From contig JAYYZE010000014.1 of the NCBI GenBank assembly GCA_036340235.1, positions 1-12,335 of the forward strand: a DNA stretch of 12,335 nt. Reading direction: 5' to 3'. Positions 7,205 to 12,335 of the stretch are shown piece after piece (position 1 is the stretch's first letter; every line of letters starts with the position of its first letter). The notes under the pieces were generated by a model. That model was not told the origin of the DNA, searched no databases, and saw only the letters and a program-made list of their open reading frames with translations. The DNA is from GCA-2862585 sp036340235 (GTDB lineage Bacteria > Bacteroidota > Bacteroidia > Flavobacteriales > UBA7312). The position numbers were made by a program, and so were the translations under genes.

Positions 7205-8260
7205 GTGAAAAGAAACTATTTTTTTCTATTATTTGTAGCATTCGTATTTGTTTCCTGCGAAACCGATTTTGAAGTTAATGCACCATGGAAAGAGACAGCT
7301 GTGATTTATGGTCTTTTAGACCAAACTGTCGACACGCAACGAGTAGTTATATACAAAACGTTTTTAGGACAGCAAAGCGCCTATGACATGGCACAAGAAG
7401 CTGATTCATTTTACTACGCCGAAAACGAATTAGATGTTTTTCTATATGGTATCAACCAAAACGGGGATACCTTGCAAAGCATTCCGTTACAATATCAGCT
7501 GACGGATAGCCGGAAAACAATGGGCTTCGATACTATTTTTTCCACTCAATATTCGGTAGAATACATTACTGTTGAAGCCTTGGATGAGTTACTCACTTAT
7601 CATTTGCATATTCACAATTCAGAAAGCGGATACGAAGCACGTGCCAAAACTAACCTTATCGAACCTCTAGAAATTAGTCCTGGATTTACCGATGAAATAA
7701 AGTTTTATAAAAATAATGATTATAGGAGTCATAAGCTTTCATGGTCATCTTCAAGGCATGGGAAAATCTACATGCCATTTATGCGCTTTTACTACTACGA
7801 AAAAAACTTAAGTACGGGCCAAGTTGATAGATATCATATAGACAAACAATATCCTCAAATGTATTCGCCTAACTCTTCGGGTGGAACGGATATGGAATTA
7901 TACATCACAGGAGAAAACTTTTATTTTTTTGTTACTAATTCAATTGAAGAGAATGCCAATGTCCAAAGAATAAATGCCAAAGAACTTGAAGATGGTTTCC
8001 CTGAATATGATTATTGGCTTGGTGGTATTGATTTTTTATTTTTAGTAGGCGGTAAAGACATTGCCCAATACATTGAAATAAATAATTTGCCATCTGTTCT
8101 TTTTCAAGATCCCCCTTCTTTTACCAATATAGAAAATGGTCGCGGTGTTTTTTCTTCTCGTCTAAATGCTCAACAAACTGGTAAATCACTGGACTTGTCC
8201 TCATACATTTTTCTTGCCAATAGTGAGCTAACAAACCAGCTTAACTTCATAGAGCCATAA
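7205..8260 (+). CDS. Uncharacterised lipoprotein
   Basis: This 351-residue protein has a short lipoprotein signal peptide: basic MKRN, a hydrophobic FFLLFVAFVFV core and a V-F-V-S-C lipobox with Cys18 as the lipidated residue. Acidic residues follow the cysteine (C-E-T-D-F-E), which faintly resembles surface-export signals of Bacteroidota lipoproteins but is not a clean match. The mature part starts N-A-P-W-K-E-T-A-V-I-Y-G-L-L-D, a pattern I associate with unnamed Bacteroidota lipoproteins. It is rich in Tyr, Phe, Asp and Asn, consistent with a beta-rich envelope protein. No catalytic motif was recognised and I assign no function. The GTG at 7205 is the only start that retains the signal peptide, since an in-frame TAA lies immediately upstream at 7202. 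The gene is divergent from panB and is followed by dnaK in the same direction after a 110-nt gap that carries dnaK's own promoter. Confidence 0.85.
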   Translation: MKRNYFFLLFVAFVFVSCETDFEVNAPWKETAVIYGLLDQTVDTQRVVIYKTFLGQQSAYDMAQEADSFYYAENELDVFLYGINQNGDTLQSIPLQYQLTDSRKTMGFDTIFSTQYSVEYITVEALDELLTYHLHIHNSESGYEARAKTNLIEPLEISPGFTDEIKFYKNNDYRSHKLSWSSSRHGKIYMPFMRFYYYEKNLSTGQVDRYHIDKQYPQMYSPNSSGGTDMELYITGENFYFFVTNSIEENANVQRINAKELEDGFPEYDYWLGGIDFLFLVGGKDIAQYIEINNLPSVLFQDPPSFTNIENGRGVFSSRLNAQQTGKSLDLSSYIFLANSELTNQLNFIEP

Positions 8261-8262
8261 GC

Positions 8263-8275
8263 TGCCATATTGGCA
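8263..8275. promoter_or_regulatory. Inverted repeat TGCCA-TAT-TGGCA upstream of the sigma-54 site
   Basis: Perfect 5-bp arms flank a 3-nt spacer, centred about 66 nt upstream of the start site expected from the sigma-54 promoter. No T-run follows, so it is not a typical terminator for the lipoprotein gene. It could be an upstream binding site for a sigma-54 activator. A second, AT-only inverted repeat, AAAAAT-GA-ATTTTT, follows at 8278-8291. The function of both is inferred from position only. Confidence 0.3.
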
Positions 8276-8308
8276 ATAAAAATGAATTTTTGACACCTAT
8301 GTTTTTCA

Positions 8309-8324
8309 TGGCACGCCCTTTGCA
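8309..8324 (+). promoter_or_regulatory. Sigma-54 (RpoN) -24/-12 promoter upstream of dnaK
   Basis: TGGCACGCCCTTTGCA matches the sigma-54 consensus TGGCACG-N4-TTGCA at all 12 fixed positions. The invariant GG (8310-8311) and GC (8322-8323) are separated by 10 nt as required. The predicted start site is near 8335, leaving a leader of about 36 nt before the dnaK ATG. Upstream, TTGACA at 8290-8295 could act as a -35/-33 element, but only a half-matching -7 (GCCCTTTG) lies at a suitable distance. No CIRCE (TTAGCACTC-N9-GAGTGCTAA) element is present. Confidence 0.75.
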
Positions 8325-8370
8325 ATATACTTAAAGTTGAAATTAACGAAACCCAAAAATATTACATAAA

Positions 8371-10278
8371 ATGAGCAAAATAATTGGAATTGACTTAGGA
8401 ACTACCAATTCATGTGTTTCAGTAATGGAAGGCAATGAACCAGTAGTAATCCCAAACAGTGAAGGAAAACGTACTACTCCTTCCATAGTAGCCTTTGTAG
8501 AAGGTGGCGAACGAAAAGTAGGTGATCCTGCTAAACGACAAGCTATAACAAATCCACAAAAGACCATCGCATCCATTAAGCGATTTATGGGCGAATCTTT
8601 TTCAAAATTAAAGAAAGAGGCCGAACGCGTTCCCTACACAGTTGTCAAAGGAGATAACGATACCCCACGGGTTCAAATCGATGACAGAAAATATACTCCT
8701 CAGGAGATATCAGCCATGGTCCTTCAAAAAATGAAAAAAACCGCTGAAGACTACTTAGGTCATGAAGTAAAAGAAGCGGTAGTAACGGTACCAGCGTACT
8801 TTAACGATGCACAACGTCAGGCCACCAAAGAGGCCGGTGAGGTTGCAGGACTAAAAGTGAGCCGTATTATTAACGAGCCAACCGCTGCTGCATTAGCTTA
8901 CGGCTTGGATAAGTCCGACAAAGACCGAACCATTGCTGTTTTTGACTTGGGTGGTGGTACTTTTGATATTTCTGTACTTGAGCTTGGTGATGGTGTGTTT
9001 GAAGTGAAATCTACTAACGGAGATACTCACTTGGGAGGTGACGACTTTGACCAAGTCCTCATTGACTGGATGGCCGAAGAGTTTAAGTCAGAAGAAAATA
9101 TGGACTTACGCCAAGATCCAATGGCGCTACAGCGACTAAAAGAAGCCGCTGAAAAGGCCAAAGTGGAATTATCTTCTAGTTCGCAAACAGAAATAAATTT
9201 ACCATACATAACTGCCACTGCATCGGGCCCTAAACACTTGGTTAGAACATTGACACGTACTCAGTTCGAAAAATTAGCCGACAAACTAATACAAGCTACA
9301 ATTAAGCCGTGTAAACAAGCAATGAAAGATGCTAATATGTCGGCTGGTGATATTGACGAAGTTATTTTGGTAGGAGGATCAACACGAATACCAGCGATAC
9401 AAAATGTTGTCAAAGAATTTTTTGGCAAAGAGCCGTCCAAGGGTGTAAATCCTGATGAAGTAGTAGCCATTGGTGCTGCTATTCAAGGTGGTGTACTCAC
9501 TGGTGATGTAAAAGACGTTCTTTTGTTAGACGTAACGCCTTTATCTTTGGGTATAGAAACCATGGGTGGAGTTATGACCAAGTTAATTGAGTCAAATACG
9601 ACCATTCCTACCAAAAAGTCGGAAGTGTTTTCTACAGCTGCAGATAACCAGCCAGCGGTTGATATTCATGTTTTACAGGGCGAGCGACCCATGTCTGCAG
9701 ATAACAAAACCATTGGCCGTTTTCAACTCTCGGATATTCCGCCAGCTCCAAGAGGTGTTCCACAAATCGAGGTAACTTTTGATATTGATGCCAATGGTAT
9801 TTTAAATGTATCCGCTAAAGACAAAGCCACAGGTAAGGAGCAAAACATTAAGATTGAGGCTTCTTCTGGCTTGTCTGACGAAGAAATCGAACGAATGAAG
9901 AAAGAGGCAGAAGCTAATGCCGATGCGGACAAGCAAGCCAAAGAACAAGTGGATAAAGTCAATGCCGCTGATGGTATGATTTTCCAAACCGAAAAGCAGC
10001 TCAAGGAGTATGGCGATAAGTTATCTGACGATAAGAAAAAGCCTATTGAAGATGCTTTGGAAGGTTTGAAAAAGGCCCACGAAAGCAAAGACTTAGCAGC
10101 CATTGATTCCGCTATGGAAACCATCAATACGGCATGGACGGCAGCATCGGAAGAAATGTATAAGGCCACTCAAAATCAGCAAGGTGAAGAGGGTGATGCT
10201 CAACAGCCCAATGCAGAAGATGGAGGGCCTGATGATGTGACTGATGTCGATTTTGAAGAAGTCAAAGACGACAAGTAA
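8371..10278 (+). CDS. dnaK: Chaperone protein DnaK (Hsp70)
   Basis: DnaK is the ATP-driven Hsp70 chaperone that works with DnaJ and GrpE in protein folding and stress recovery in the cytoplasm. All hallmarks are present in this 635-residue protein. The nucleotide-binding domain (1-~380) has the phosphate-1 loop G-I-D-L-G-T-T-N-S-C, the N-E-P-T-A-A-A-L-A-Y-G segment, phosphate-2 D-L-G-G-G-T-F-D and the adenosine motif V-G-G-S-T-R-I-P. The interdomain linker is DVLLLD (382-387), preceding VTPLSLGIETMGG. The substrate-binding beta domain runs to ~505, followed by a helical lid. The tail is acidic and ends in DVTDVDFEEVKDDK, the usual C-terminal signature. No dnaJ or grpE lies adjacent, so it is probably monocistronic, bounded by the sigma-54-like promoter and a strong terminator. 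Sigma-54 control, if real, would be unusual for this gene. Confidence 0.99.
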   Translation: MSKIIGIDLGTTNSCVSVMEGNEPVVIPNSEGKRTTPSIVAFVEGGERKVGDPAKRQAITNPQKTIASIKRFMGESFSKLKKEAERVPYTVVKGDNDTPRVQIDDRKYTPQEISAMVLQKMKKTAEDYLGHEVKEAVVTVPAYFNDAQRQATKEAGEVAGLKVSRIINEPTAAALAYGLDKSDKDRTIAVFDLGGGTFDISVLELGDGVFEVKSTNGDTHLGGDDFDQVLIDWMAEEFKSEENMDLRQDPMALQRLKEAAEKAKVELSSSSQTEINLPYITATASGPKHLVRTLTRTQFEKLADKLIQATIKPCKQAMKDANMSAGDIDEVILVGGSTRIPAIQNVVKEFFGKEPSKGVNPDEVVAIGAAIQGGVLTGDVKDVLLLDVTPLSLGIETMGGVMTKLIESNTTIPTKKSEVFSTAADNQPAVDIHVLQGERPMSADNKTIGRFQLSDIPPAPRGVPQIEVTFDIDANGILNVSAKDKATGKEQNIKIEASSGLSDEEIERMKKEAEANADADKQAKEQVDKVNAADGMIFQTEKQLKEYGDKLSDDKKKPIEDALEGLKKAHESKDLAAIDSAMETINTAWTAASEEMYKATQNQQGEEGDAQQPNAEDGGPDDVTDVDFEEVKDDK

Positions 10279-10304
10279 ACCTTGAGTAATAACTCTTTTT
10301 AAAG

Positions 10305-10334
10305 AAAAGCCCACCATTTTGGCGGGCTTTTTTT
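10305..10334. terminator. Bidirectional Rho-independent terminator between dnaK and smpB
   Basis: The stem AAAAGCCC (10305-10312) pairs with GGGCTTTT (10324-10331). After one A-C mismatch, CC (10314-10315) pairs with GG (10321-10322) around an ATTTT loop. On the + strand the stem leads into a run of seven T (10328-10334). On the minus strand it leads into TTTTCTTT. It serves the convergent dnaK and smpB transcripts and touches the smpB stop codon. Confidence 0.88.
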
Positions 10335-10776
10335 ATTTTCTTGCTCTATCGATATCGCGTTGGATGTCTTTATCTTTAAGTGTGTTTCGTTTATCGTGCA
10401 GTTTCTTTCCTTTGGCAACAGCAATTTCTACTTTGGCCCATCCCTTTTCATTCAAAAATAATTTTAGTGGTACAATAGTCAGCCCTACATCTTTTAGCTT
10501 TTTTTGAATTTTGTTCAGTTCTTGCCGGTTAAGCAATAATTTTCTATCGCGTTTAGGTTGGTGATTGGCATTGGTGCCATGAGAATATTCTTCGATATTC
10601 ATGCCAACAATAAAAAGTTCATCGCCTTTGAAATAACAGAATGATTCGGCTATAGTGGCTTTACTCAATCGAATGGACTTGATTTCAGTGCCCGTCAATT
10701 GCAATCCTGCTACGAATTTGTCGAGCAATTCGTATTCAAAACGAGCTTTTTTATTTTGGATATTTACCGATTTCAT
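10333..10776 (-). CDS. smpB: SsrA (tmRNA)-binding protein SmpB
   Basis: SmpB binds tmRNA and brings it to stalled ribosomes for trans-translation and tagging of the nascent peptide. The 147-residue length is normal. It has the OB-fold opening N-K-K-A-R-F-E-Y-E-L-L-D, the G-L-Q-L-T-G-T-E-I-K-S-I-R segment that contacts tmRNA, the L-x-I-V-P-L-K-L-F strand and W-A-K-V-E-I-A-V-A-K-G-K-K-L-H-D-K-R. The basic C-terminal tail (L-K-D-K-D-I-Q-R-D-I-D-R-A-R-K) enters the mRNA channel in known structures. It lies 22 nt after the ZIP transporter gene on the same strand. No TAnnTTTG box was found in that gap, so it is probably the last gene of the regulator-transporter-smpB unit, although an internal promoter within the transporter gene cannot be excluded. 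The tmRNA gene itself is not in the window. Confidence 0.97.
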   Translation of the reverse strand: MKSVNIQNKKARFEYELLDKFVAGLQLTGTEIKSIRLSKATIAESFCYFKGDELFIVGMNIEEYSHGTNANHQPKRDRKLLLNRQELNKIQKKLKDVGLTIVPLKLFLNEKGWAKVEIAVAKGKKLHDKRNTLKDKDIQRDIDRARK

Positions 10777-10798
10777 TATTCGACGAAGTTACGTTTTT

Positions 10799-11638
10799 TT
10801 ATCCTAGAGCCACGTCTAATATCATCATCACAATGAAACCTGCAATTAGCCCCATAGTCGCTAGGTCGGTGTTGCCACCACTTTGGCTTTCAGGAATAAC
10901 CTCTTCCACAACTATAAAAATCATAGCACCAGCGGCGAAAGCAAGGGCGTAAGGAAGTATGGGAAGGGCGTGCATAACGGTGGCTGCTCCAATCACCGCA
11001 AAAATGGGCTCTACAATAGCGGATAGTTGTCCCCATTTCCAGCTTTTTATACGACTGACACCTTGCCTTCTTAGTGGCATAGAAACAGCAAAACCTTCAG
11101 GGAAATTTTGGATACCTATGCCAATGGCTAAGGCAATAGCGGCTCCAATCTCAAAACCTGGGATGCCATGAGCTATGGCTCCAAAAGCAACGCCAACCGC
11201 TAATCCCTCTGGAATATTGTGTAGAGCAATGGCTAACACTAACAGAATAGTTTTTTTCCATTTTGTTGGGTAACCCTCGGCCTCTTCTACCTTTTTGAAC
11301 AAATGCAAATGTGGAATTATTTTATCTAGCCAAAAAAGAAACATAGCGCCCATAAAAAAACCAATAGCAGGAGGGAACCAAGAAGGGAGGTTTGATGTTC
11401 CGAGTTCGTTTTGCATTTCAACGTAGCTAATGGCTGGCGATAGCAGTGACCAAAAACTTGCGGCTATCATTACCCCACCAGTGAAGCCTAGTGAAGCATC
11501 TAATAGTTTTCGATTAGTTTTATTGAAAAAAACCACTAAAGCGGCACCACTAGCCGTTAGTCCCCAAGTGAAAAGACCGGCTAGTAAAGCTTGAAAGATT
11601 GGATGCTGGTTGATAAACCAACTGTATAATTCGTTCAT
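10799..11638 (-). CDS. ZIP-family divalent metal transporter (GufA/ZupT-like)
   Basis: This inner-membrane protein of 279 residues has eight predicted transmembrane segments (about 14-37, 46-70, 86-107, 129-156, 163-188, 202-222, 226-247 and 258-279) and no clear signal peptide, as in ZIP transporters. The metal-binding signatures are in TM4, HNIPEG (H140, N141, P143, E144), and TM5, QNFPEG (Q178, N179, P181, E182), with E211 in TM6 (I-V-E-P-I-F). ZIP proteins move Zn2+, Fe2+ or Mn2+ towards the cytoplasm; the metal here cannot be fixed by sequence. The cytoplasmic loop between TM3 and TM4 has few histidines (H110, H112). The ATG overlaps the regulator stop (ATGA, 4 nt), so the two are co-translated, and the upstream DtxR/MntR-like regulator suggests Mn or Fe. 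I leave the gene symbol empty for that reason. Confidence 0.93.
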   Translation of the reverse strand: MNELYSWFINQHPIFQALLAGLFTWGLTASGAALVVFFNKTNRKLLDASLGFTGGVMIAASFWSLLSPAISYVEMQNELGTSNLPSWFPPAIGFFMGAMFLFWLDKIIPHLHLFKKVEEAEGYPTKWKKTILLVLAIALHNIPEGLAVGVAFGAIAHGIPGFEIGAAIALAIGIGIQNFPEGFAVSMPLRRQGVSRIKSWKWGQLSAIVEPIFAVIGAATVMHALPILPYALAFAAGAMIFIVVEEVIPESQSGGNTDLATMGLIAGFIVMMILDVALG

Positions 11639-12291
11639 TGTTCTTTAATTAATAAGTTAATAGCAACATCATTACTAATCTGAATATGCCTATCATTGAT
11701 TTTTATTTCCATAGAAAGGTCAAAGTCAATTTTTTTTATGACTTTTACCATTGTTCCTAGCGTTATATTTAATGAATCAAGGTATTTTAGAAATACAGGA
11801 TTGTCTTGAGCTACCCCAATGACTTGACCTTTGGCGCCTACTGATAAGATAGATAGCGGCTGTGAAAATGACTTTGGAAATTGTCCCTTTTTGTTGGGTA
11901 TTGGTTCACCATGCGGATCGTGTTTCGGAAAGCCTAAAAATTTGTCTAAAGCGTTGACCAGTTTAGCTGATCGAATATGTTCTAATTGTTCGGCCACGTC
12001 ATGAACTTCGTCCCACTGAAAGTTAAGTTTATTGACTAAAAAGACCTCCCACAAGCGATGTTTACGTATCACTTCAATGGCTTTCTTTAATCCCTTCTTA
12101 GTTAAACTCACACCGTGATATGGTATATAATCTACCAGTTGTTTGTCAGTTAGTCGTTTAATCATATCAGTTACAGAGGATGCTTTTGTAGATAGCTCAT
12201 CAGCAATGGCGTTAGTGGAAATAGAATCCTCGCTTTGCTCAGATAATTTCAATATCGCTTTTAGATAATTTTCTTCGGCTTTCGTTATCAT
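11635..12291 (-). CDS. DtxR/MntR-family metal-dependent transcriptional regulator
   Basis: This 218-residue protein has three parts. The N-terminal winged helix-turn-helix (1-~72) has A-I-A-D-E-L-S-x(4)-S-V-T-D-M-I-K-R-L and the wing V-S-L-T-K-K-G. The metal-binding dimerisation domain (~75-140) contains H78 and E82, then VHDVAEQLEHI, followed by the family motif P-H-G-x-P-I-P. A C-terminal FeoA/SH3-like domain (~145-218) follows. Comparison with known members places H78, E101, E104 and H105 at the MntR ligand positions. E101 replaces the cysteine of DtxR, an MntR-like feature, while N8 occupies the place of the MntR aspartate D8. The sensed metal (Mn or Fe) is therefore uncertain. The protein probably represses its own gene and the coupled ZIP transporter gene when metal is plentiful. 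A perfect palindrome lies immediately upstream. Confidence 0.93.
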   Translation of the reverse strand: MITKAEENYLKAILKLSEQSEDSISTNAIADELSTKASSVTDMIKRLTDKQLVDYIPYHGVSLTKKGLKKAIEVIRKHRLWEVFLVNKLNFQWDEVHDVAEQLEHIRSAKLVNALDKFLGFPKHDPHGEPIPNKKGQFPKSFSQPLSILSVGAKGQVIGVAQDNPVFLKYLDSLNITLGTMVKVIKKIDFDLSMEIKINDRHIQISNDVAINLLIKEQ

Positions 12292-12294
12292 TTT

Positions 12295-12313
12295 ACAAAT
12301 ATATTATATTTGT
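12295..12313. promoter_or_regulatory. Perfect 9-1-9 palindrome, candidate operator of the DtxR/MntR-family regulator
   Basis: ACAAATATATTATATTTGT consists of two perfect 9-bp inverted arms around a single T, starting 3 nt upstream of the regulator ATG. DtxR-family operators are palindromes of about this size and commonly cover the autoregulated promoter. The arms contain TATATTTG in both orientations. The sequence is AT-only apart from one C and one G, so a purely promoter-driven symmetry is an alternative. Confidence 0.55.
12296..12303 (-). promoter_or_regulatory. -7 box (TATATTTG) of the regulator-transporter-smpB unit
   Basis: On the minus strand TATATTTG matches TAnnTTTG exactly and ends 4 nt before the ATG at 12291. 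The predicted transcription start falls at the ATG, implying a leaderless message. The box is one half of the palindrome, so a bound repressor would block it. No clear -33 TTG is seen in the short remaining upstream sequence. Confidence 0.5.
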
Positions 12314-12335
12314 CTAATAAAAAATTTAGATAAGT

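Noticed and set aside
8290..8322. TTGACA plus TTTG as a housekeeping promoter for dnaK
   Set aside because: TTGACA is exact, but the -7 would be GCCCTTTG, lacking the TA; the sigma-54 reading is far stronger.
9723..10169. 148-codon frame on the minus strand inside dnaK
   Set aside because: Antisense shadow of a highly conserved gene; its composition simply mirrors dnaK codon use.
12313..12330. TCTAA-N8-TTAGA inverted repeat next to the regulator palindrome
   Set aside because: Short arms in AT-rich sequence, readily expected by chance; the neighbouring 9-1-9 palindrome is the credible operator.

Overview
The window looks like a piece of a Bacteroidota chromosome, most like a Flavobacteriales-type, AT-rich genome. 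The evidence is two kinds of type IX secretion (T9SS) C-terminal sorting domain at the left end, TAnnTTTG-type -7 promoter boxes, no obvious Shine-Dalgarno sequences, a lipoprotein with an acidic run after its lipobox cysteine, and Bacteroidota-style PriA, PanB, RluA-type and DnaK proteins. Genus or species cannot be read from the sequence. Most of the content is core housekeeping. No phage, insertion sequence, CRISPR array, tRNA or rRNA was seen.

Left part (1-3071, + strand). The tail of a secreted protein with a type A T9SS sorting domain overlaps by 8 nt a 781-residue secreted adhesin-like protein. That protein has a choice-of-anchor L domain, Ig/PKD-like repeats and a gliding-motility-type (type B) C-terminal domain. 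Downstream lies a relic of a paralogue of the 781-residue protein: only its first ~60 codons and last ~35 codons survive, joined out of frame by an internal deletion of about 2.1 kb.

Middle part (3142-8260). priA (replication restart helicase, +) converges on an rluA-type pseudouridine synthase gene (-) with a 4-nt overlap of the stop ends. The rluA-type gene is translationally coupled (TAATG) to panB (pantothenate synthesis, -). Divergent from panB is an uncharacterised 351-residue lipoprotein gene (+).

Right part (8261-12335). dnaK (+) is preceded by an exact sigma-54 -24/-12 consensus, TGGCACG-N4-TTGCA, which is the most notable regulatory signal in the window. A bidirectional terminator separates dnaK from a leftward cluster: a DtxR/MntR-family metalloregulator gene, a ZIP-family metal transporter gene (ATGA overlap) and smpB (22-nt gap). 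Immediately before the regulator gene sits a perfect 9-1-9 palindrome that contains the -7 box, a good candidate for an autoregulatory operator.

Three genes (priA, the lipoprotein gene and the regulator gene) have a TAnnTTTG-like box ending only 4-6 nt before the start codon, which suggests leaderless or nearly leaderless transcripts. All functional calls are read from sequence motifs; no database search was run.
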